29,138 nucleotides of DNA from Trichosphaerium sp. ATCC 40318 (taxonomy: Eukaryota > Discosea > Flabellinia > Trichosidae): assembly GCA_038496445.1 (NCBI GenBank), contig JALMLS010000020.1, forward strand, positions 1 through 29,138, read 5' to 3'. The stretch's first letter is position 1; every line of letters begins with the position of its first letter. The notes below the pieces were generated by a model. The model was not told the DNA's origin, searched no databases, and was given only the letters and a program-made list of their open reading frames with translations. This document shows, piece by piece, positions 12,419 through 23,151 of this stretch. The translations under genes were made by a program, and so were the position numbers.

Positions 12419-13058
12419 TGCGTTTGGGTTGTTTAAATTGAAAATGAATTTAAAAAAGTGTCAAATTAAGTCACATTTGGACTTCCGTTCAGTTAATTTC
12501 TGGTCACTTTAATAGCTATTAAAGTCATTCAAATAATTACGGTCGCGGGAATAAACTGAGCATGTACGAAACGCAAACAACTTGAGAAAAAATTTAGATG
12601 GTGTAGTGAATGCCACGTGGAACTTTTTCTCTTAGCGAATGTTATTATTTATTTATCAAAATAATTTAAGCAAACTTTATTTAAACGTATTAGCGAATGT
12701 TACTATTTATTTATCAAAATAATTTTACCAAACTTTATTTAAACGTATTAGCTAGTGGTATTATCATGCCAAATAAATACAAACCTGTTATGTGATGTGC
12801 AATCAAATCCTTTTTTTTTCTTGTTTTTTACAAGCCTTTCGTATAATTTTCGTAAGCGATTAACTAGTTTTCGTTTATGCTAGTGGTATGAAATTAATGG
12901 CTTGGGTGGCTTTTCAGTTGCGACAAAACTCAGCTTTTCAGCTTACGCACTAAACCCTTCATACATTTACGGCCTTCGTAAAGCAAGATTAGTCCCTGGC
13001 GTCAACAAAAATCTCAGGAGTAAAAAAAAAAAGGTGTTAAACGTTACAAGCTGATTAT
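12419..13058. other. AT-rich intergenic region
   Basis: There are 640 bases between the HEAT gene start and the E1-like gene stop. Apart from the 58-bp tandem duplication listed separately, one CACGTG (about 12613) and several poly-A/T tracts, I see nothing. It should contain the HEAT-gene promoter and the 3' end of the E1-like transcript. Confidence 0.5.
12632..12747. repeat. Two-copy 58-bp tandem repeat
   Basis: Two adjacent copies of a 58-bp unit begin TTAGCGAATGTTA and end TTTAAACGTA at 12632 and 12690. They differ at only a few positions. A third copy is started (TTAGC at 12748) but then diverges. The unit is very AT-rich and noncoding. Confidence 0.9.
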
Positions 13059-16000
13059 TTACAGTCGTGTGGAGCATTCGTTTTTGCTACAAATTGTACA
13101 TTTTGAAGGTCTTGTTTTGTATTTGTAAATTACCATAGGCACTTCAAGATCTTCATCATCAAGAGATGCAACAACATTCAAATCAATGAAGTTTTGCGAT
13201 GGTAAAAACTTGTATTTATGATATAGAACATCTTGAACCAATACGTCCATAAAGTTCTGTCTGTTACCAAAACACATGTAAAGTAATATTGTGGAATAAC
13301 CAATAAGCTAAAAAAAAAGAATAAGAACCAAACGGGTTAAAAATAAACAAACTTTTGAATAAAGTTTTGGGTTATCGTTAAGTAGTATTGACGAGTTATG
13401 CTCGCTTGGATATAACCCTTTAGTGATAATTTACGTAAATTAGACAGTATAATACAAAAGCATTCAGTTCATTGCTGTAAATGAAAACAGTAAAAACCCT
13501 CAAATAGACTTTAAATCGTACCTCTACAGAGCAATTGTGGTACTTTTTAGAAACAAGAGATAAAAATTGTTCTATAGTCAAATCTCCTTCATCTATGATA
13601 AGTTTATCCCAAGTAGTAATTGGAGGTATACTCGGAGCACTTGATTCCTATATAACAATTATGAAATGAATGTTGACGGAGGTATATATACCAGTTTCTT
13701 TGGTTCTGCTGCTTCGAATTGCATAAAAAGGTTATTTTTTGTAATGATATTATGGTCATTAGGAAGACTAGAATTATTTCCAAGTATTTCATAAACACCC
13801 ATGGCCATGAGACCCTACTATATATTAACAATACTAAACGACACAAATTCAAAAGAAAGTTCTTGAGCTTAAGAAAAAAACGAACATGATGAATGAGTAG
13901 TGTACTTTTGAGAGCAAAGAACACTCTTTTAAAATTTGAGGTTTGAAAAAAAAGAAGGAAAACAAAAGAGACGTACAGCAACGATAGAAATAGTAGCAGG
14001 CATACTTGGTTTAGTGTTTGTTAAATACCTCTCTGCACGTAATTTATCATAGCTTTTATACCTTATGTTCTCTACTTTAAAGTCACCAGCTCTTCTAGAA
14101 AACTCTGTTTCAAGGCTACCAAGATTGAATGTATTATCTAGTTTGTTAATACAAACATTATTCAAACAAAATTCTTTAATACTCTTCAATAGATTATCTC
14201 TGATTATTTTTGTTGCGTCACTCAACATTTGTTTAGCATCCATGGAAGCAATCTCATCTTCAGATTTATCACACTTAAAGTCATCCTCAGAGAGATTCGT
14301 GGCTCTATTGTGCGCATACGGTCGTAACGTTGTTGATCTTAGAACAACCAAGAAGTCTTCAAACGAGTCGACTGGAGGAATATTATATGCCTTTGCATAG
14401 AGGTTACTTGTAACGTGAAGAAATCGTTGGTGAGTCTCAAGAGATAATGATAATTCCAAAGCAACAGGTAATCGTTTAGAACCAGACCAAAAAGGTTGAC
14501 CTACAACGAATCATTAGCTTATTGAAAACGAACTAGAGTTTGACAAATAAGAGGGTTGTAAGTACCATCAGCTGATTTGTACGATGGAGGGAAATGATGG
14601 TGTAATACTTTTACACTGAAGTCAAAATTATAAACAAAAAAATCTGCAGCATGTTGTATGCAATCGCTAAATGATTTTGTGTAATACGCTGTACGAATCA
14701 AGTTTTCTATTCTTTCTATTTCGGTGAGCCTCTGGCTGTGTGAATCAGGGTCCTATAATAAGAGAATTACAACTCAAGTACATACTAACGGTGAAGAGCT
14801 AGCTATGGTTGAAAAAAAAACTCACTTTGTCTATATTTTTCATTAATTCTTGTGCGTCTTGAATCTCATTAACAAATATCTTTGTATATTCACCTTTCAT
14901 ATGTGCATAGCATTGAGAAGGTTTGGAAGCCCATCCGTGCTTTGAAATCTCCATAGGTTCTTCAGTTTTTACAATATCTAAACCACTACATGTTTTGAAT
15001 GGAATTAAAACCTACAAACAAAATCATAAGTCTTGAACTTGTACGCTTATTCTATATCTTTCTGGTCCTAAAAAAGAAGCTGCCGTACACCAGTGAATCC
15101 CCTGAAGCTACGAGAACCTCCTTCAATGACAGGCTTTTCCCAAAGTATGGATTTTTCGTATAAATAGCGATGTCCTTGGCTATAAAGAATGAAAGAGTTA
15201 TTACTTTTCTTTCGTTTATCGTTCTTTTAGTACCGTGTATGAGGAGCAAACAATATTGTTGCTTCTTTGTAGACTAAGTGGTCGTCTAAAGCAACAAGGC
15301 CTTTTTTAGAAGAAAGAGAAGATTCCGTTGCAAATCTATGTGTAGCAATATCACTTTGCGAAATACAAGCGTTATCTATCACTGATAGTGATCCACCATT
15401 TGCTCCAAACCCCATGAGCGCTAGATCTAACAATGTTTGAGAGCTGGTACAAAAATTTTTCGCGTACTTTGAAGGAGCGCATTTGAAAGTCCTCCACAAC
15501 CGCCCACTACACCTTTCTGCTTTCCAATTGTGTGTATCATATTTTGTCCAAATATAGATATTTGATGGTCGTGTCGGGATCCAATAGGCGTTGTATTTCC
15601 TCTATCTTTGACAGAAGGAAGCAAGTAAAAAAAATCCCCATGCAGCCACTGATTAAGTGGTTCATGTAGCCCAGATATCTTTGTAACTTCTGAAGCTAGT
15701 ATACCACCAACAACAGAACCTTTTTAAATCTTTTAGCTTCAACTTAATAAAATATACTTCAAAGAACGCACAGATTCCAGGAAGCTCACACTTTAAGTAA
15801 GAAAACATTTTTTTAATTGTATCTTCCAACACATCCTCAAGTCCAATAAGATCCTGGGGTTTCTCCATGGATTCATTGTATTCATTTGCTAATACGATAC
15901 ATTCTAAAACAATAAAAGGTAAGACATTCATAGCATAGTCTCAAGATTGTTCTTTCTCTTTTTTTACCTTTGAAATCCGTTGAAGAGTCAATGTTTGGAT

Positions 16001-17437
16001 CTTTGTTGTGCTTTTCCCTAAACAGCCACAATGCCATTAAACTTATATGTAAGTTCATAAGCCTTCCATTGAATTGATTAATTATTCCAAGAGAGGACAG
16101 ACACTCAAACTTTTTAGCACTATCCTACAGTAGAATAGGCGTAAGTAGCCACCATCACAAAGTTATTTTCACACTGTAAAACATAACTCCCGTTTCAAAC
16201 TACAAGAAGCATTTCAAGACGTACAACGAGACTGAGGTGTGATATTTGTTTTGGTAAGTCTACAGTAGTTACAATACCCTCAGTAGCAAGTAAAGGCCAT
16301 TCCTATAATAATCTTAACAGCAAGTCATCAAACGATTAATACCTTGGCTTGAGAATAACCAACTGAAAAATAGAACTTTGTAGCACAACGTCGCCTTGAT
16401 TTCGGATCCGCTACTAACGAGAAAAGTCTAACGCTAACATGTCCAATACCCTCAAGTTGAGGTATCATAGATACCCCACTAAATACTACTTTTGCACCTT
16501 CTTCGAATCTATGTCTCGTAACAGAGCTTACGCAATATTCAATGACACCAAATTGCTCTTCATATTTTCCAGCAATTTGCGAAATAACTACTTCCTCAAT
16601 TTCTGTTCCTATGGCGTGTGTATTAAGTTAGTAAGCGAAATCTTTGTATCTCCAAAGTTAAACCTGTCTCGGTGATAAGATGGTTTGGTCCAAAATCGGA
16701 AAACACGTGAAAGCTGAGCTAAAAAAATGATGAGAAAACTGCGAGTTTCCAAAAAAAAAACTAACACCGAAATTAGCTGCCAACAGGAACACAACTGGTT
16801 TCTTTTCACCCATGCCATACTCATCAATAACAATCCTATCTCTACACCACGAATTCCATTGTTTCAAAGCTATAGAATCTCAACACTAAGTCATAATCAA
16901 TACGTACTCTTCAAAGGTATATCTATTGTAACAACGAGTGCATCATATTGTTGTAGTGCGTCCTCTGTTATTGGTTTGCTTCTAGCATCAACTTTCGTAT
17001 CTGCTCTAAACTCTCCAAGGCTTCTTGCGCACGTTGGCCCTCTAGGAAGTGTTAATCTTGCATATGAAGACAGAAGCTCTTATTCACCGAATTCCACCAA
17101 CGTCTTTTTCTGTGATGAATGAATTAGCTCCAATGTCGCTAATTACGATCTCTTCATTATCAAAAAGCGTCAAGCGCCGTATACCAGACAATACAAGGTT
17201 TTTGGCTGTTTCAACACCAACACCTTTACATTGTATCAGCGGCGTGTTTTTCTACATTTATGACGGCCGATGAGTACCTTTTGCTCCTATAACCAACACA
17301 TTTAACTTTTGAAGCCTAATCAACGCATCCCCGCCACAAGCACATACTAGACGCGCGTATTTGGTGTAAAACTAAATAAAAGTTACCAAAAGGCACAAAA
17401 AAGATGCCAATCCTACCTTAGGCGGGATCTCCGACAT
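13059..17437 (-). CDS. Ubiquitin-activating enzyme E1-like protein, probably catalytically degenerate
   Basis: About seventeen short exons give a full-length E1 layout of about 1,000 residues. The N-terminal pseudo-adenylation half starts MSEIPPK-FYTKYARLVC and continues LVIGAKGVGVETAKNLVLSG. A middle region (FSDFGPNHLITE, YSQAKEWPLLATEGIVTTVD, CSVVGGILASEVTKISG) leads to the second half: PIGSRHDHQISIFGQN, VVGGCGGLSNALLQNLALMG and WEKPVIEGGS. The Cys-domain region includes HHFPPSYKSADG and PFWSGSKRLPV. The ubiquitin-fold domain comes at the end (DEDLEVPMVIYKYK, stop TAA). Where active E1s have GxGxxG, DxD, NxNRQF, ALDN and PxCTL motifs, this protein reads GCGGLS, DNA, SDIATHRF, no ALDN, and an unmatched Cys-loop region (MEISKHGWASKP). 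An in-frame TGA lies at 17084-17086 unless a 21-bp intron removes it. It could be a pseudoenzyme, a very diverged E1 or a decaying copy. Confidence 0.75.
15068..15090 (-). other. 23-bp intron in the E1-like gene
   Basis: The exons encoding EGGSRSFRGFTG and PERYRISVQV join in frame only when GTGTACGG...TTTTTTAG (23 bp) is removed; otherwise a TAG stops translation. A second tiny intron (27 bp, 15012-15038) follows 29 bases downstream in transcript order. Confidence 0.6.
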
Positions 17438-17770
17438 TGCGTGTTAACAGACCAACGAAAACCAGCTTCTGAAACATTAAGGCAAGTGCGTTTTCGGTCC
17501 AGACTATCTCACAAAAAAAAAATGCTCTTTTCAGTTCCGAATTTAAACAACGGAGTTCCAGCTCGTATACAACTTAATGGACATACATGAAACAGGTTCT
17601 AGACTCTACCAAGCAAGAAACTACGACACCTGCAAGTACATTGTTCTCGTTTCTTTGCATTCTTAGGGTAGTGACATGGCAAGCGCACATTGGTTTTTTT
17701 CCTGATTATGCACGAACTAATTTCTCCGGAAATACCCAAACATACGGGAGTGTATTGACAATAAATATCC
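17438..17770. other. Divergent promoter region between the E1-like gene and the amidase
   Basis: These 333 bases separate two start codons facing away from each other, so both promoters must lie here. No TATA box or initiator could be assigned with confidence. Open frames in the segment look like chance. Confidence 0.5.
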
Positions 17771-19929
17771 ATGACACTAACAACTCTTCTTGTACTGTTC
17801 TGTTGCTTTGCAGCAGTCATTCTAAAGCCGTTCCAATACGATCCTACGAACTCTTCAATTAATCACGTGCATAAAGCTCTAACAAGCGGAGCGTCATGTC
17901 AGAGTACGGATTATTATAATTATTGACAACTTTTCTCTGTTTTTCTCACCTTACCAGTTTAAAACACGTGTTTTTAGCTATTATTTCCCAACATCTTGAG
18001 ATTATTTACCAAAATGATGACAAAAACAAGTACCTTCATGCCATGATACGCGTCAATGAAAACGCTCTAAAGTGAGATACATAATGTTGCTTGGGTTTAA
18101 CCTAAACAAGGCAAGCGGCGCTACTTGATTCTATGCGCTACAAAGGACGTAGCGATGCTGATATTATAGCAGATCAACCCCTCTTTTGCGTTCCATCAAT
18201 TGTCAAAGATAACTACGACTTTGTAGGCGCGTGACACATTGTATACTTGCAACACTTTTTTCTAACTCATCAATCAGGTATGCCGACATCTGCTGGTTCA
18301 ATTGCTCTTAACAATTCATACCCAATAACAAACTCGCATTCTGTTGCAGCGCTTCTTAATAATGGTAAATTACAACCTCAATTGTAACGTCTAATTCTTT
18401 GTGAAAGGAGCTGTGATACTTGGTAAAGCTAACATGGCTGAATTCGCTACATTCGGAACAAACACTATGAGGTACACCGCATTTGTATGCTCAAAAAAGT
18501 AGTTAACATCTTCAAGCTCTCTTGGTGGTCAGACCTTGAATTTCTTCAGGCCTAGCCATACTCCTTATGGTTCTAGTGGAGGAAGTGCAACTGCGTCTGC
18601 GGCTGGCTACTCTGTTATTGCCCTTGGAACTGGTGAGAACGATCAGCTCGGCCACGCTGATTTTTTCAATAGATACAAGTGGTTCTATCCAACTACCTTC
18701 AAGCGCTGCTTCTCTGGTTGGTATACGGTCTACTCTTGGATTAGTATCTATTAAAGGCATTGCTCCATTAAACGTTTATCGAGACGTATCTGGACCACTT
18801 TGCAAAACTGTTCTAGATGCCGCAAAAGCTCTTCAAGTACGTCAATGATGTATATTATTACTTTTTATTCGTACACTAAACAACTCTTTGTAGGTAATGG
18901 TTGACCCGTCACAGTCCTCAAAGGGTCCTCAAAACTATGTCGATTATGTGTCAAAGTTAGGACTACAAGGTGCTCGACTAGCATTTGGTAATGGAACTTT
19001 ACAGTACATTGTTTCTCCAGAGATAACAATGATACCGGATAAACAGGTATTAAAAAAACAACTTCGTAGTTTCTAACACAAACATAAGGTCGTTTCTATG
19101 GTTGAAAATGTATTGAATACAATGGCATCAGGTGGTGCCACTATTATAAGTTCAAATGTATTTTCAGAGCTTTTTCTTATGATGAGCTCTGGTACTGATG
19201 AAGGCACATGCTTTCCAAAGGTAAACATTTATAAATTGCTTTCTGGAACATTTTATTAAGACTGCTTTCTTAGCAATTTAAATACTTCTTTAATGAGTAC
19301 CTATCGCGATTGTCACCAAATGCACCAATGAAAACACTTAGTGATATCGTGGCATCAGGTGCGGCACAGAAAAACAGTTTGCAAACGAAGCACTAGCTAA
19401 CACATATCTTTAAAACTATAGGAAAGTACTTGCATCGTTATGGTGTAGATGAGCTTTTGAAGTCCGCCGCAGACTCTAATACTACCACTGATCCATCAAA
19501 AGATAAAGATTGTTCAGCATTCGTTGCTCTGAAAGAAAAAGCTGCAAATGTAAGCCACCTAATTTGATTGTTTACATTTGTGACAAGTTGCTCTAGTTTT
19601 TGGAATCACAAATGGACAAGCTTAATATTTCAGCTTTTATTTATCCTCCGGCAAACCAAAGACCATTTTACTTGTCAGAAACACTTCCTCCACCAAAAGG
19701 TACTCACACCTACTTTTGAAAATCACGTGCAAGATTTTATTTAATTGTATACTTTTTAGGATGGTTTCCATTTGTTGAGGTATCTGCATTTACTGGACTT
19801 CCTGCTATCACAGTACCGATTGGATTTATTGAAGAACTTCCATTTGGTTTGAATATAATAGGTCGTAGATACCAAGAGGCAGAGCTTATTAAAATAGCTT
19901 CCGGATTAGAAGCAGCCCTAAATATCTAA
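17771..19929 (+). CDS. Amidase-signature family hydrolase, secreted or lumenal
   Basis: Thirteen exons (17771-17903, 17978-18071, 18111-18226, 18278-18364, 18408-18471, 18517-18632, 18673-18836, 18894-19046, 19089-19220, 19274-19358, 19422-19549, 19597-19699, 19760-19929) join in phase. The N-terminus MTLTTLLVLFCCFAAVI is a likely signal peptide. The Ser-cisSer-Lys triad is visible: the Lys in VPSIVKDNYDF, the cis-Ser in PYGSSGGSATAS, and the nucleophile in GTDTSGSIQLPSS. Other family blocks are GAVILGKANMAEFA and SAFTGLPAITVPIGF, ending SGLEAALNI with a TAA stop. Family members hydrolyse amide bonds of diverse small substrates (including fatty-acid amides), so the substrate is unknown. The intron at 18227-18277 appears to be GC-AG. 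This is the first plus-strand gene of the window. Confidence 0.92.
18227..18277 (+). other. Apparent GC-AG intron in the amidase gene
   Basis: The exons encoding KDNYDFV and GMPTSAGS, a block conserved in amidases, join in frame only with donor GCGCGT and acceptor CAATCAG. The GT one codon upstream is in the wrong phase for the acceptor. Confidence 0.65.
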
Positions 19930-20502
19930 TAATAAATATCTTTTTCTATCTTGTTTGTCTAATGCTAGAGGTGTTACATGTTAACGGGTTACAAGGTAGT
20001 GTGGGTATACCCTGCTGTTATCAAACACAGCATATATTTTCCCTTTTGAAGACTCCATGGTACACGAATCACATCGAGTAATCCCAACACGTTCAAGGGT
20101 ACCAGTTCGATTAACCACGCCAATATTGAGTTAATTCTTCGTTAGTGTGAGACCTTCCAAGGTGCCAGCAACATCTACTACATTCATCAGCCATACAACT
20201 CTGCTCAGGCTTTGTGATATTTTGGCTTCACGAACTTGGTGTACTACTCAATTCTAGTTATATGTCTCTAAAAGCTACGACAACTACGTGACCAGTGTCA
20301 ATGGTAACAAAGAAGTTGGCACTGCCCAACGAGAAGACATTGATGGTAACGCTTGTATTCGCTAGGTGGCGATCTGCGCTCTCGTAAATGACGGCAAAAA
20401 ATAAATTTAAATGAGATATTTTTTGTACCATTTACAACAATTTACTCAAACAATAAATCCATTCGCAAGTAATTAACAATAGCAAACAGGGCAAGGTTGC
20501 CA
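19930..20502. other. Intergenic region downstream of the amidase
   Basis: These 573 bases hold no convincing coding frame, RNA gene or repeat that I can see. The left end of the retrotransposon might lie here or just to the right, but no terminal repeat could be recognised because the right end of the element is outside the window. Confidence 0.4.
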
Positions 20503-21408
20503 ATGGATTCTAATTTCGTTTTGGTTTTTGTAAGAAAAAAAATGTGCACCTGCCGGATACTGTTTACCCGTTTCTGTTTTTAGGTCTATAAAATTGAAAA
20601 ATACCATATCCGTGGCGTGAGCTCCTGGCGAAGGCCTTAGAGGTATTGTTTTGTACTACACCATAAACAACTATTATTGGACTCCATCTCAACTGCAGGC
20701 ACTAAAACTGTCACAAAAAGACTATAAATTGCAGAAAATGGATCAAAACGATATTGAACAACCGTACAACCCAAATATAATACAACACCCACTTCAAATG
20801 GAAGACGAGGTAACAGATACAGAAGTTGTAAATCAAGAACAACCGTACAATCCGAACATAATACAACCTCCACTTCAAACGGAAAACAAAACAACAGACA
20901 CAAAAGCTAATGACACAGACAATTTGGCACTAAGAATACAATCAAATGTGCTCGTCACAGCAGATACTAAACCAACTAAAGTGTGCGTGATTTTTTTTAT
21001 GTACTTGTCTTGTCGACGGCAGTTAACAAAAAAGTTATCTCGCCCAGATTTTTGAATATATGAATGAATATAGAATTATTTCAGGCGTTTGAACTGAGTG
21101 GACCAGAATGGCTCTATTCTATTCTTAACCCAAATACAACAACAAGAGTAACAGCTCGATTAATCAAGATGGCAAGTAGTAAACAAAATCAAATGTTGGG
21201 TGATATCGACCTTGGCGACCAAGGAACGGCGGTGGCTGATGGAAAGGAGGGTCCAGAACTCCTCGAGATGCACGTCTACTGGCAGAAGGTGGGTGATCAC
21301 GCACTAGCAAGCTTCAAGACCTTCGACCGAGTACTGGCAAACTTGGTGAAGAAGCAAAGTTATCTCGATCTCTACAAAACAGCCTTGGACCCTGACAACC
21401 GACTATGA
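20503..21408 (+). CDS. Short multi-exon reading frame that runs in frame into gag
   Basis: Five candidate exons keep one frame: 20503-20529 (MDSNFVLVF), 20584-20616 (VYKIEKYHIRG), 20641-20652 (RYCF), 20699-20980 and 21085 onward. The introns are 54, 24, 46 and 104 bp with GT-AG ends (GTAAGA...TTTTTAG, GTGAGC...CCTTAG, GTACTA...CTGCAG, GTGTGC...ATTTCAG). The fourth exon has a duplicated 26-27-residue unit, EQPYNPNIIQ-x-PLQ-x-E...TDT, whose two copies differ largely at third codon positions. The last exon begins AFELSGPEWLYSILNPN and passes into the putative gag Met at 21172 without a stop, ending at the TGA at 21406. No family is recognised. It could be the 5' exons of a host gene invaded by the retrotransposon, or a spliced gag leader. 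Confidence 0.4.
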
Positions 21409-23151
21409 GGGCATGGCTTGTGGTCTGTGTTGGAAAGCAGATCGTTGAAGCAGTTGGCCGAAATTCATCTACGCGTACGCGAGTATGTCTTTCGTGGCAA
21501 GTACCCAGAATGGGCTCCGCTTGGTAAGGTCTTTTTCAATTTAGCAGAAAACAAACAGAAGTCGATCTCGGCGGTACTCTACGAGAACCCGGAACTGGTG
21601 GCTCAGAAAAGATCTCTGCTTACGCAGATTGGTACCTACGTGAAACAAACCCTTTCTCCGTCTAAAAACAGACGTAAAACTACCACTTTACCTTCAGAAG
21701 CTTCTAAACCTCCAAACTCACCGCGAGTAGGCAACCCGAACGGAACTTCGGCAACAAACGGCAGAACGGAACCGACACGCGATGAGCTTGTGGCTCACAA
21801 CGCCCAGCTCCAGAAGGACCTGCTTAAGACGCGTACCGACATGGCTATGTTGGAATCGCGCATGAAAACGTTCGAGTCGATGCTGACTCAACAGAATACA
21901 TCTCAAAGTGCTGCGTCGCAGCAGAGTATGTCTTTATACCCACCGGCAAAAAAGAATAGCCGAGTTATAAATTTAGCCGATATCGAAACAAGTAGTTTAC
22001 TTGACCTCGCTAGCAACTTTGAAGGAATGGAACCAGCAGCGCCGACTCCTGCTAGAGGTCCACCGAACACCGTGACGGTGCAACAACGTGTCGTACAGAA
22101 GCCTCCAGTACTTCCCAAACCAGCTACGCAACCGAAAGTTGCTTCTCCTCCAACCGATTGGATCAACCTGTTCGCTCCTCGCATAGGAGGCTATTCTACC
22201 ACGGCTGTGGGCACTGCTCCTGCTCTCCCGTCAATTCCGATGGTCGCCGCACCAACGAGTACTAGCGCTGCCAGGCCTAGTCCAACACCCGTCGTTACCA
22301 CACCCACACTTGGGTCAGTTCAAGGTATGACCACGCAGTCGAGTACTGCTTCACGCTCAAACCTGAAGTTGTTAGGTGGCGCCAACACGTATCCGATGAT
22401 ACCAACTCCGAACGCAACTCAGTTAGCTGTGGTAAGTCATGCGGAGAGAAAGGAGCAAAAGAAACGTTTTAAAGAAGCTCCTCTTTTACCTGGTGTACAA
22501 CGTTTTGGCACCTGGTTGCCGGTGTATCACCCAGAACTGGTGCAACCACTAACGCTGTTCAGCTCTTTGCCAGTGCGTACCAACGGGGAGTGCAAGCCGC
22601 AGAAAATAAAAAGCAAAAACCAACTCTGCCTGCACCTCCAACTCATAGACCAGCAGCTAAATCTGGACGCTTTGCACGGCCTCGTAGACAACGAAGGACT
22701 AACCAGTTACGTGCAGTACTGCGCGCAAATGGAAACATTTCTTTTTACATACAGTCTGGACCGGGTACTCGTTTTTGACAGAAATGTTCAAGCGCTCTGG
22801 GAGCGCACCAACATGAATTACGCTTTCCCACAGATGTATATGACTATGTACCTAGGAACTGTACCTCTACCAGGTGGCAACGGTGGACAGCACCAACAGC
22901 AAGGCCAGTCTAGGCAGAGAAATCAGAGGCAACCAATGACGGCATCCCAGGTGCAACAAGCACAGAGAACGAGCCGTCGCAACCGCTGGAATATTCCAAA
23001 TATTCACGCAGCTTGTGCTGGCACGAACCAACCGCCATTAGGAACCTGTTCGTATATGCAACGTCGTGGTACTTGTAACTTACACCACGTCTGCTTTAGT
23101 TGTGGCAATCCTAATCATTATTATGATGACTGTCCTACTAAGAGGACCTGA
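21172..23151 (+). CDS. DIRS gag-like protein with C-terminal CCHC zinc knuckle, split by one in-frame TGA
   Basis: From MASSKQNQMLGDIDLGD to CPTKRT and a TGA stop there are about 660 codons in one frame, interrupted by a single TGA at 21406-21408 (DPDNRL-TGA-GHGLWSVLES). The N-terminal third is helical and charged. The middle is a low-complexity Pro/Thr/Ser/Ala/Gln linker. The C-terminus has a Cys/His cluster ending in CFSCGNPNHYYDDC, which is the CX2CX4HX4C knuckle that binds nucleic acid. Gag proteins package the element RNA into particles. The coding segment after the TGA is 577 codons long. Whether the TGA is a nonsense mutation, a recoding site or a real end of a smaller ORF cannot be decided here. 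Confidence 0.75.

Noticed and set aside
20582-20612. AGGTCTATAAAATTG...ATACCATA resembles the left end of element 1
   Set aside because: It lies at a good intron acceptor (TTTTTAG|GTCTAT), has no partner inverted repeat or duplication nearby, and lacks the initial C, so chance is the simpler reading.
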